Shown here: positions 8,263-15,765 of the stretch, piece by piece | How the letters are laid out: each line of letters opens with the position of its first letter | Position numbering within the stretch: position 1 is the first letter of the stretch | The notes under the pieces: model-generated | Told to the model about the DNA's origin: nothing | What the model saw: the letters and a program-made list of their open reading frames with translations, nothing else | The model's database searches: none | NCBI GenBank assembly: GCA_964574335.1 | Contig: CAZNNH010000007.1 | Span: 1 to 64,000, forward strand | Source: CAZNNH01 sp964574335 | GTDB lineage: Bacteria; Acidobacteriota; Vicinamibacteria; Fen-336 | Direction of reading: 5' to 3' | Length of the DNA: 64,000 bases | Program-made: the position numbers and the translations under genes

Positions 8263-8291
8263 ACTATGCATCACCATTTGGTGCCCCGCAA
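8263..8291 (-). promoter_or_regulatory. Putative vapBC promoter with palindromic operator
   Basis: Minus-strand TTGCGG (8286-8291), a 17-bp spacer and CATAGT (8263-8268). The spacer contains CACCATTTGGTG (8272-8283, 5-bp arms), and copies of ATGCAT lie close by. RHH antitoxins usually bind such palindromes to repress their own operon; operator function here is inferred. Confidence 0.45.
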
Positions 8292-8447
8292 GCTCCCTCC
8301 GCTCCGCCGAGGCGGCGGGGCCGGACAGAGCTGCGTCGCCCTCTCGAGCGGCTCGAGCTGATGGTCGAACCAGCGCGCCAGCCCCACCTCCCACGGGATC
8401 GGCGGCTGACCCAGCGCCCGGCTCCGCCGGCCTGCATGACACAGATG
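8271..8447 (-). pseudogene. Possible relic coding fragment upstream of vapBC
   Basis: One minus-strand frame, open between two stops, reads like real protein, with PPIPWEVGLARWFDHQLEPL as its core and a Pro/Arg-rich tail ending at TGA 8273-8271. It has no plausible start. It may be the C-terminal scrap of a gene displaced when vapBC arrived. I do not assign a family. Confidence 0.3.
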
Positions 8448-8595
8448 TCACGTTCGGGAGAGGGTCCTGTCAGGTTGGGTCCTTATCTATTGACTATAGG
8501 CGGGCTACCAGAGGTCGGCAGCCCGAGGGTTCCGAGGCCGGGCGAGGGCCGATCGGGACCGAAAGGGACCTCGCCCGGAAGAGAGGAGGCGGCAG

Positions 8596-10119
8596 ATGGA
8601 ATACGAGATGAGCCGGAAGGAGCTGGAGGGCGAAGCCCACAAGAACAGGAGGCGCCAATGGAGGCGCGCTGGCACGATCCTGGCGGCGGTGGTCGGATCG
8701 GCGCTGCTCGCCACCACCGGCTGGGGGCTCCACGGAATGCTGGCGCCCGTGCACGCGGCGCCGATGGTCGCCGCCCCGGCGCCCGTCTCGCCGACACCGG
8801 TCCGGGACTCGTACGCCGACCTGGTATCGCGGGTGGCCCCCTCCGTGGTCACCATCCGGACCGAGCGGGTCATCAAGACCTCGGCCGCCGACAGCCCGTT
8901 TGGCAACGATCCGTTCCTGCGCCGCTTCTTCGGGGAGCAGTTCCGGGGCTTCCAGCCGCCGGTGGAGCGGGAGGGCGGGCTGGGCTCGGGCGTGATCGTC
9001 AGCCCGGACGGGTACGTGCTCACCAATCACCACGTGATCGACAAGGCGCAGCGCATCACCGTCGACCTGCCGGACCGGCGCAGCTTCGAGGCCAAGGTGG
9101 TGGGCTCGGACCCCCCCAGCGACCTGGCCGTCCTCAAGATCGACACCGCCGGGCTCCCCAGCCTCCCGCTCGGCAACTCGGACGCGGTGCGGGTCGGTGA
9201 CGTGGTGCTGGCGTTCGGCAACCCGCTCGGCGTCGGCCAGACCGTCACCATGGGGATCATCAGCGCCAAGGGGCGCGCCACCGGGCTGGGTGACGGCACC
9301 TACGAGAACTTCCTGCAGACCGATGCCCCGATCAACCGGGGCAACTCCGGGGGGGCCCTGGTCAACACCCGGGGCGAGCTGATCGGCATCAACTCCCAGA
9401 TCATCTCCGGATCCGGCGGCAACATCGGCATCGGCTTCGCGATCCCGGCCAGCATGGCGGACAACGTGATGCACCAGCTCATCCAGCACGGCAGCGTGGA
9501 GCGCGGGCGGCTCGGCGTCCTGGTCCAGGGCGTCTCCGACGACCTGGCCAAGAGCCTGGGGCTCGACGCGGTGCGGGGGGCGCTGGTGAGCTCGGTGGAG
9601 AAGGCCAGCCCGGCGGCCCAGGCAGGGATCGAGCAGGGCGACGTGATCACCACCCTCAACGGCGAGAGGCTGGAGGACAGCAACGACCTGCGCAACCGGA
9701 TCGCCAGCACGCGGCCAGGGACCGAGGTCGAGCTGGGCATCCAGCGTAGCGGCCGGCCGCTCACGGTGCACGCCCGGCTCGGCAAGCTCGACGCCACCCA
9801 GACGGCGGACCACAGCGACCAGCCCACCTCGGCGGAGGGGCGGTACGGAATGACCGTGGCGCCCATGAACGAGTCGATGGCGCGCCAGCTCGGCGTCGAC
9901 GCCCAGCACGGCGTGGTGGTGACCGACCTCGACCCAGCCGGGACCGCCGCCGAGGCGGGCCTACGCACCGGCGACGTGATCGAGGAGGTGAACCACCAGA
10001 AGGTAGACAGCCCGGACCAGCTTCTGAAGGCCCTGGAGCGGTCGGGGGAACGGCCCGCGCTGGTGCTGGTGGCTCGGGGGGGCCACAACCTCTTCCTGGC
10101 CCTCGCCCCCCACGCCTGA
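8596..10119 (+). CDS. degP: HtrA/DegP-type periplasmic serine protease
   Basis: Protease-chaperone for misfolded envelope proteins, 507 residues. An N-terminal basic segment and hydrophobic helix (about 24-46) act as signal or anchor. The trypsin-like domain has the triad His146 (TNHHV), Asp176 (SDLAVLK) and Ser251 (GNSGGAL). Two PDZ domains follow at about 300-390 and 410-505, the DegP/DegQ layout. ATG 8596 has GAGGAGG 7-12 bases upstream. It is downstream of the vapBC region on the opposite strand and followed by a 30-bp palindrome, so it is probably a single-gene unit. PDZ domains presumably control substrate delivery and oligomerisation. Confidence 0.93.
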   Translation: MEYEMSRKELEGEAHKNRRRQWRRAGTILAAVVGSALLATTGWGLHGMLAPVHAAPMVAAPAPVSPTPVRDSYADLVSRVAPSVVTIRTERVIKTSAADSPFGNDPFLRRFFGEQFRGFQPPVEREGGLGSGVIVSPDGYVLTNHHVIDKAQRITVDLPDRRSFEAKVVGSDPPSDLAVLKIDTAGLPSLPLGNSDAVRVGDVVLAFGNPLGVGQTVTMGIISAKGRATGLGDGTYENFLQTDAPINRGNSGGALVNTRGELIGINSQIISGSGGNIGIGFAIPASMADNVMHQLIQHGSVERGRLGVLVQGVSDDLAKSLGLDAVRGALVSSVEKASPAAQAGIEQGDVITTLNGERLEDSNDLRNRIASTRPGTEVELGIQRSGRPLTVHARLGKLDATQTADHSDQPTSAEGRYGMTVAPMNESMARQLGVDAQHGVVVTDLDPAGTAAEAGLRTGDVIEEVNHQKVDSPDQLLKALERSGERPALVLVARGGHNLFLALAPHA

Positions 10120-10146
10120 TCCGCTTGGCCCGAGCGGCCACGACGA

Positions 10147-10176
10147 GGGCGGCGATCCCGATCGGGATCGCCGCCC
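10147..10176 (+). terminator. 30-bp perfect palindrome after the HtrA gene
   Basis: Fifteen-base arms are perfectly complementary around a central GATC, starting 28 bp after the protease stop and followed by GTTT. It is a strong stem with a weak T tract, so it is a likely terminator. The symmetry would also suit a protein-binding site. Confidence 0.6.
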
Positions 10177-10190
10177 GTTTCGTCGGCTCG

Positions 10191-10219
10191 TTCAACGACG
10201 GACTGGTTTCTGGTAGCCT
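10191..10219 (+). promoter_or_regulatory. Weak candidate promoter for the phosphatase-PPK2 operon
   Basis: TTCAAC (10191-10196), a 17-bp spacer and TAGCCT (10214-10219), 21 bp before the ATG at 10241. The match to sigma70 consensus is only partial. Confidence 0.3.
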
Positions 10220-10240
10220 CGGGGGAACGAGTCAGATCCG

Positions 10241-11197
10241 ATGAGGCGCTCACGGGAGCTGGCCATCGCGTTCGCCGTCGCTGTGGCGGCCTTCTTCGCC
10301 ACCAACGGTCTGGAGGCGGGCCTGCTCCGTCTCAGCGGCGGAAACGTCTGGGAGCTGGCCTGGAGCAGCGAGGTGGCCCTGTCCCTCTTGGTGATGACGG
10401 CCACCTACCTATGGCTCCACGTGAGGAGCCTGCGCGGCGCGCTGACCGAGGCCGAGCGGGCCCAGGTGGCCGTCGACAGCGAGCTGCGGCTGGCCGCCCG
10501 GGTCCAGCGAAAGCTCCTCGACAACGTCGAGACCTCCTCGGAGGCCGTGCTTTGGTGCGCGGCGAACCATCCGGCGGGCCGCGTCGGCGGCGACTTCTAC
10601 GACGTAGTCGACCTCGACCCGGAACGGGCGCTTCTGCTGATCGCGGACGTGGCGGGCAAAGGGGTGCCGGCGGCGCTGGGTCTGGCCTCGGCGCGGTCCG
10701 CCTTTCGCATGATCGTCCCGACCTTCGACGACCCGGCCGAGATCGCGGAGCGGTGGTCACGCTGGATGCGCTCGGAGTTCCGAGGCTCGAGCTACGTCAC
10801 CGCCATCCTGCTGAGGGCCGACCGGGCGCGAGGGCGGATCCGATACGTCAACGCCGGACACCCGGCCGGGATCGTGCTCGGGCCCTCGGGGGAGCAGCGG
10901 CTTTCGTCCACCTCCGCCCCGCTGGGTCTCCTCGAGGACGCGACCGTCGAGGCGGCCGAGGTGGAGTGGCGCGACGACATGCTGGGGGTGCTCTTCACCG
11001 ACGGCGTCAGCGAGGCGCTGGAGGACGGGCAGGACCCCATCCAGAGCCTGATGGACCTGACCCGGCCGCTGCTGGACCAGCCTCCGAACCAGGTCTGCTC
11101 GCGACTGATGGCGACCCTCCGCAGCGCTAGACCCAACTCGGTGGCGCCGCCCGACGACAAGACGATCCTGGCGTTTCGGGCCAAGGTCCGAGCGTGA
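10241..11197 (+). CDS. Membrane-anchored SpoIIE/RsbU-type PP2C phosphatase
   Basis: Serine/threonine phosphatase of the type that controls anti-sigma antagonists in partner-switching pathways, 318 residues. Two hydrophobic segments (about 8-30 and 43-60) precede a short coiled linker and the catalytic domain. Metal-binding motifs are GGDFYDVVDL near 120, ADVAGKGVPAAL near 138, NAGHPAGIV near 208, LFTDGVSEA near 250 and DDKTILAF at the end. No sensor domain such as PAS or GAF is seen, so the membrane helices or a partner may carry the signal. It overlaps the PPK2 gene by 4 bp, implying coupled expression. Confidence 0.88.
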   Translation: MRRSRELAIAFAVAVAAFFATNGLEAGLLRLSGGNVWELAWSSEVALSLLVMTATYLWLHVRSLRGALTEAERAQVAVDSELRLAARVQRKLLDNVETSSEAVLWCAANHPAGRVGGDFYDVVDLDPERALLLIADVAGKGVPAALGLASARSAFRMIVPTFDDPAEIAERWSRWMRSEFRGSSYVTAILLRADRARGRIRYVNAGHPAGIVLGPSGEQRLSSTSAPLGLLEDATVEAAEVEWRDDMLGVLFTDGVSEALEDGQDPIQSLMDLTRPLLDQPPNQVCSRLMATLRSARPNSVAPPDDKTILAFRAKVRA

Positions 11198-12156
11198 CGG
11201 AAGCCGCGCCGGCCGGTCGAGCCGTGACCTCGAAACCTGGAGGTGGCCTCGTGAACCTGGAGAAGGTGGTCAAGCACGCCCGGAAGCTCTCTCGGCCCTA
11301 CCGGGTGACCGACGGGGAGCAGTTCCGCCTCTCGGACGTCGATCCCGACGATACCGGGCGTCTGCAGGACGAGGGCAAGAAGCGGGCGCGGCAGGCGCTG
11401 GAGGCGGGCGTCCTGGCCCTCAGCGAGCTGCAGGACCGGCTCTACGCCCAGGACCGCTGGTCGCTGCTGCTGGTCTTCCAGGCCATGGACGCGGCGGGCA
11501 AGGACGGGGCCATCAAGCACGTGATGTCGGGGGTGAATCCCCAGGGCTGCCAGGTGGCCTCGTTCAAGGCCCCTTCGGCGGAGGAGCTGGACCACGACTT
11601 CCTCTGGCGCTGTCAGCGGCACCTACCCGAACGGGGCCGGATCGGCATCTTCAACCGCTCCTACTACGAGGAGGTGCTGGTGGTGAAGGTGCACCCTGAG
11701 CTGCTCCAGAAGCAGAAGATCCCGCCGTCGCTGGTGAAGGAGGACGTCTTCGAGAAGCGCTACCGGGACATCCGGGCCTTCGAGCGCTACCTGGTCAGGA
11801 ACGGAACCGTGATCCGCAAGTTCTTCCTCCACCTCTCGCCCGAGGAGCAGAAGCAGCGTTTCCTCGAGCGGCTCGACGAGGCGAACAAGAACTGGAAGTT
11901 CTCGGCGGGCGACGTCGCCGAGCGCCGGCACTGGAAGGAGTACATGCGCGCCTACGAGGGGATGATCCGGAAGACCGCCACCAAGGCCGCCCCGTGGTAC
12001 GTGGTCCCGGCGGACCACAAGTGGTTCACCCGGGTGGTGGTGGCGAGCGCGGTGGTCGACGCGCTTTCTTCTCTCGATCTCCGCTACCCCGAGGTCGCGG
12101 AGAGCCAGCGGGCGGAGCTGGCCGCGGCCCGCCAGGCGCTCCTGGGCGAGGACTAG
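11194..12156 (+). CDS. ppk2: Polyphosphate kinase 2 family protein
   Basis: Transfers phosphate between polyphosphate and nucleotides in the cytoplasm, 320 residues. The Walker A loop is DAAGKDG (Asp99 onwards). The Walker B-like lid region is IGIFNRSYYEEVLVVKVHPE. C-terminal motifs NKNWKFSAGDVAERRHWKEYMRAYE and APWYVVPADHKWFTRVVV are typical of single-domain PPK2. The GTG start at 11194 overlaps the phosphatase stop; a downstream GTG at 11251 is an alternative because the first about 20 residues look non-conserved. It converges closely (2 bp) on the asparaginase-like gene. Whether it favours ADP or AMP cannot be told by eye. Confidence 0.9.
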   Translation: MTEAAPAGRAVTSKPGGGLVNLEKVVKHARKLSRPYRVTDGEQFRLSDVDPDDTGRLQDEGKKRARQALEAGVLALSELQDRLYAQDRWSLLLVFQAMDAAGKDGAIKHVMSGVNPQGCQVASFKAPSAEELDHDFLWRCQRHLPERGRIGIFNRSYYEEVLVVKVHPELLQKQKIPPSLVKEDVFEKRYRDIRAFERYLVRNGTVIRKFFLHLSPEEQKQRFLERLDEANKNWKFSAGDVAERRHWKEYMRAYEGMIRKTATKAAPWYVVPADHKWFTRVVVASAVVDALSSLDLRYPEVAESQRAELAAARQALLGED

Positions 12157-12158
12157 CG

Positions 12159-12653
12159 TCAGCGACGGCTCTCGAAGATCCCGAGCGCGCGGTTCTTCAG
12201 GACGTCGTCCCAGGCGAAGCAGCGGCCGTTCATGGCGACGTACACCCCGTGAGGCAGCGCCTGGGCGAAGGAGAGGGCGCTGCCCAGGTTGAACAGGCCG
12301 TCCGAGCTGCCGAAGGCGTAAGGGACCATGGCGCCGGTGAGCACGATGGTCTTCGGCAGCGCCGCCTCGCCCAGCACCCGAGCGGTGTCGGTCATGGTGT
12401 CGGTCCCGTGGGTGACCAGGATCTGCTCCTCGGCCGCGCTCCGGCAGCTCTCCAGGATCAGCCGGCGGTCGGAGTCGGTCATCTCCAGGCTGTCCACCAT
12501 CATCAAGGTGCGCACCTCGACGGCGAGCCGGCAGCGGCCCAGCTCCAGCATCTCCCGGATGTGGGTGTCCTTGAACAGCAGGCGTCCCGAGATCTCGTCG
12601 TAGGCCTTGTCGAAGGTCCCGCCGGTGATGAGGATCCGGATCGCCGTCGCCAA
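12159..12653 (-). CDS. Short asparaginase N-terminal-domain protein
   Basis: A 164-residue protein matching only the N-terminal domain of L-asparaginase: ITGGTFDKAYD at residues 9-19, THGTDTMTDTA near 82 and VLTGAMVP near 105. These provide the two catalytic threonines of the family. Full asparaginases are about 330 residues, with a C-terminal domain that completes the site between subunits; here it is missing without signs of frameshift. Such short stand-alone forms are known as a separate subgroup of uncertain activity. It lies 3 bp downstream of the pseudokinase stop and probably shares its transcript. Confidence 0.75.
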   Translation of the reverse strand: MATAIRILITGGTFDKAYDEISGRLLFKDTHIREMLELGRCRLAVEVRTLMMVDSLEMTDSDRRLILESCRSAAEEQILVTHGTDTMTDTARVLGEAALPKTIVLTGAMVPYAFGSSDGLFNLGSALSFAQALPHGVYVAMNGRCFAWDDVLKNRALGIFESRR

Positions 12654-12656
12654 GGC

Positions 12657-13961
12657 CTACTTGGTCACCTGGAAGATGACGGCGTTGGTGCGGACGCCGT
12701 CCTGGCCGACCAGCAGCAGCGAGTACTCGCCGGTCTCGGTCTCGTCGTCCATCGCCAGCAGGAGCTGGATCACCTCCGGGCTGGCCAGCTTCTGGCGCAG
12801 CACCCGCGGCGAGCTGGCGGGGTGTCCCTTCCTGAGGATCAGCGGCCGATGATCGGGCCGGAACCCGGCGCCGTGGACGTCGACCAGCACGTTGGGCCGT
12901 CGCGCCAAGGCCGGCGGGGTGAGATGGCTGATCCCCGCCGGGGGCGGCGGCGTGGGCTCCGGAGTCGCCACCGGCGTCGGCGCGGGCGTGGGCGTGGGCG
13001 TGGTCCTGGGCGTCAGCGCAGGCGTGGGGGTGGCGGCCGCCGGGACGGCAGCGGGTGCCACCAGCGGCGTCGGCGCGGGGGTCGGCTCGGGCGTCGGCTC
13101 GGGCGTCCCGAGAGGCGTGGGGGTGGGCGTGGGCATGCCGTGTGGCTCCGGGGTCGCGATCGGCGGGGCCTCGGGTGTGGCCGCGGGTGTGGCCTCGTCG
13201 GTGGGTGCGGCGGCGAGCGTCGTCGTGGTGACGGTCGCCACCGGAGCCGCGGCCGACCGGGTCGGCGACGGCCCGCCCAGGAAGTACCAGGCCGCGGCAC
13301 CACCGATCACCACCACGGCCAGGACGCCGATGATCACGCTCAGAGCTCGCGAGCCGCCGGCCTGCGCGGCTCGTGGGCTCGGCACGGCCCGCCGCGCCCG
13401 CGCGGCGGGCGCGGACGGCGAGGGACGGGCGGGCGCCGGAGCCGCGGCGCGAACGGGGGCCGCGTGACCTCCCTGCTCCTGCTGGAGCAGCCGCACCACC
13501 GGACCCAGGTCGTGGGGTCGCCGGTCCTGGTCGCTCTCGATGCAGGCCATGATCGCGTCGGCCAGCTCCGGCGAGACACCGGTCGCGCGCTGCCGAAGGT
13601 GGGCGGGCCGGACCTTGAAGTCCACCACCAGCAGCCCGGTCAGGCTCTCGCCGGCGTAGGGGTGCTGGCCGGCCAGGATCTGGTAGAGGATGGTCCCGGC
13701 CGAGAACACGTCCGAGCGCTGTGACGGGTCGACGCCCTTGTCGCGCTCGGGCGGCCGATAGGGGGACTCGCCGAGCTCCTTCACGGCGCCGGAGAGCCGG
13801 GCCTGGCCATCCGGCTGCAGATCGATCTTCCCGGGAGAGACGGCGTCCCCATAGAATCGCCCCGCCTGGTGCGCGGCGGCAACGGCTCGCACCAAGGCCA
13901 GCATCACCTGCACCCGCTCACCGACGGGATGTGTGGTCTCGAGCCACTCGGCAAGCTTCAC
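12657..13961 (-). CDS. Membrane pseudokinase with Pro/Thr-rich linker and TIG-like C-terminal domain
   Basis: A 434-residue protein. The start is the GTG at 13961, with GAGGGAG 8 bases upstream. Residues 1-160 match only the C-lobe of a Ser/Thr protein kinase: the HRDLKPxN loop is replaced by YGDAVSPGKIDL, the DFG motif is absent, yet RSDVFSAGTILYQILAGQHPY is conserved. There is no ATP-binding N-lobe. One transmembrane helix (about 205-228) is followed by about 110 residues of Pro/Thr repeats (TPTPTP, TPEPTPEP) and a beta-rich domain resembling TIG/IPT folds (FRPDHRPLILRKG, SLLLVGQDG). Catalysis is unlikely. It may be a signalling scaffold joining cytoplasm and periplasm; this is inference. 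Confidence 0.7.
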   Translation of the reverse strand: MKLAEWLETTHPVGERVQVMLALVRAVAAAHQAGRFYGDAVSPGKIDLQPDGQARLSGAVKELGESPYRPPERDKGVDPSQRSDVFSAGTILYQILAGQHPYAGESLTGLLVVDFKVRPAHLRQRATGVSPELADAIMACIESDQDRRPHDLGPVVRLLQQEQGGHAAPVRAAAPAPARPSPSAPAARARRAVPSPRAAQAGGSRALSVIIGVLAVVVIGGAAAWYFLGGPSPTRSAAAPVATVTTTTLAAAPTDEATPAATPEAPPIATPEPHGMPTPTPTPLGTPEPTPEPTPAPTPLVAPAAVPAAATPTPALTPRTTPTPTPAPTPVATPEPTPPPPAGISHLTPPALARRPNVLVDVHGAGFRPDHRPLILRKGHPASSPRVLRQKLASPEVIQLLLAMDDETETGEYSLLLVGQDGVRTNAVIFQVTK

Positions 13962-14103
13962 GGTTCGCTCCCTCGGTCGCCCACTCCGATGCGACCTTCC
14001 AGCCCGCTCCGGCCGGGTCTCTGCTGACTGGACGTCACCTGACGTGCCACACACTACGGCGATAGCCGACAACCGTCAACCGCCCCGGACCACCCGCGGC
14101 AGA

Positions 14104-15633
14104 TCAGGGGCGCTTCGCCGGCGCGCCCGACGGCGAGCCGCCCTGGCGGTCGATCGCGTCCCCCATCGCCACCGCCGGGCCCCAGAAGCCGTGCCGGCGC
14201 AGCACCTCCGCCCAGCGGGCCGGCCGCACCAGCGAGACGAGCGAAAGCAGGACCAGGCTCACGGCGACGAACCGAAGCGCCAGCCAGGCGACGGCCTCCA
14301 GCGGTCGTCCGGCGGTCAGCATGATCGCGGCGACCAGGGCCGCCGGCAGCCAGAGCTGCCAGCGGGTCAGGTCCCGGACGAGGCGCCGCCCCCGCGCCGG
14401 CGGAGTCGAGCCGACCTCCGGGACCGTGGTCGGGCGCCCCGACTCGCGCTCGATCAGCTCGCGCAGCCGTCGGGGCGGGGCCCCCAGTCGCCAGGCCACC
14501 AGGGCCGCGACTCCGGACGCCAGCCCGTGCAGCGCCGCCCAGGCTCCCACCAGCCAAGGCAGTCCGGGCGCGCTGACGTGCCCGTGCTGGGCCAGCCACA
14601 CGACCACGCTGTCGTAGGCCCTCACCAGCTCCTGGCCGAGCGCCAGGTACTGCAGGACGAAGCCCTGCAGCGCGGCCCAGGCCCCCACCAGCGCACCCCC
14701 CAGGGCCACGCCGAGGAGGTTGAAGCCCAGGGTCTGGACCGCCGCCCCGTAGAGGGCCCCCTGGACGGTGATCGCCAGCATCGGCCGCAGTCGGCTGCCG
14801 CCCGGTGAGAGGGCCTTGAGACCCGCCGAGATGAGGGGCACCCAGACCACGCGCACCGGCTGCGCCAGGCCGAGACCGGCGAAGGTCATCATCATTCCCT
14901 GCAGGCTGGCCAGGATCAGGCCCCGCAGGGGGACCTGGGCGACGTGCAGCGCGGTCCCCACGGTGGTCTCGATGGCGCCCGAGGCCCCGCCGAAGAGGCC
15001 GATGCGCGTCCACTCGCCGAAGTCGGCGCAGGCGCCCTGCAGCCGCACCAGCGCGTCCCGAGCGGTGGAGGAGATCCGGACGTCGAAGCGGCGCTGGAGC
15101 CGTGCCTCGATGGCCGCCTCGAGGCCGCTCCGCACGGCCATCACCACGATCCGCGGGCGCGCCTCGAGGATGGCGGGCCAGAGCCGCATCAGGCCCGCCC
15201 CCTCGGCCTCGAGCCGGGAGAACTCGTCGAGCACCACCAGCGGGCTGCCCGCGGGGAGGGCGCGGGCCCAGGCCTCCAGGCGAGAGAACGCCTCCTCGTC
15301 GAAGCGATAAGGTGGCGCCAGCGTCTCGTCGCGGCGCTGCCAGGCCATCTCCTCGCCGGTGGCGAGAAGCTGCAGGCGGTACTCGTCGGCGCCCTTGTTC
15401 GCCGCCGGCCGAAGGCCGGCGATCGACACGAAGCCGTCGATCCGCTCGTGGCTCGTGGCGTGCCAGGCGGCCAGCTCGGCGAGCAGGCGCGTCTTGCCGT
15501 CCCCCGGGTCCCCGGTCACGGCGATCAACAGCCGAGGCCCGGGCGGGCTCGCCGCCGCCGTGGACACGGACCTCGGCGCCTCCGGCGGCGTTTCGGCTTC
15601 GTCTTGTGAGGGGCCCGGTGACCGTTCCGCCAT
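14104..15633 (-). CDS. THEP1-like P-loop NTPase fused to a multi-pass membrane domain
   Basis: A 509-residue protein. The start ATG at 15633 is chosen because the domain begins shortly after it; the frame is open upstream without support. Residues about 30-215 form an NTPase with Walker A TGDPGDGKTRLL, an internal GFVSIAGLRP and Walker B LVVLDEFSRLEAEGAGL, as in THEP1 nucleoside-triphosphatases. The remaining about 290 residues hold roughly eight hydrophobic helices with Gly/Ala-rich turns. This pairing recalls transport or energy-coupling proteins, but no known transporter signature is seen. It is divergent from the tricorn homologue. Confidence 0.6.
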   Translation of the reverse strand: MAERSPGPSQDEAETPPEAPRSVSTAAASPPGPRLLIAVTGDPGDGKTRLLAELAAWHATSHERIDGFVSIAGLRPAANKGADEYRLQLLATGEEMAWQRRDETLAPPYRFDEEAFSRLEAWARALPAGSPLVVLDEFSRLEAEGAGLMRLWPAILEARPRIVVMAVRSGLEAAIEARLQRRFDVRISSTARDALVRLQGACADFGEWTRIGLFGGASGAIETTVGTALHVAQVPLRGLILASLQGMMMTFAGLGLAQPVRVVWVPLISAGLKALSPGGSRLRPMLAITVQGALYGAAVQTLGFNLLGVALGGALVGAWAALQGFVLQYLALGQELVRAYDSVVVWLAQHGHVSAPGLPWLVGAWAALHGLASGVAALVAWRLGAPPRRLRELIERESGRPTTVPEVGSTPPARGRRLVRDLTRWQLWLPAALVAAIMLTAGRPLEAVAWLALRFVAVSLVLLSLVSLVRPARWAEVLRRHGFWGPAVAMGDAIDRQGGSPSGAPAKRP

Positions 15634-15765
15634 GGCGCGGTGTCCTGGTTGGACTCTACTACAGCTTGCTCCGCCCGGTGGGAGGATTGGCCGTGTCCGG
15701 GGCCGGCCCACGACGTACAATTCGCCAACGACGGGGGCCTTTTCACTCCACGAGCCGAGGTGCCC

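Noticed and set aside
8490..8500. TTGACTATAGG as a promoter for the HtrA gene
   Set aside because: The -35-like and -10-like hexamers overlap and no second element sits at 16-18 bp from either.
11994..13724. Long open frame on the plus strand opposite the pseudokinase gene
   Set aside because: Its Gly/Arg/His-rich composition is typical of antisense frames in GC-rich DNA, and it overlaps a gene with clear kinase-lobe and Pro/Thr features.
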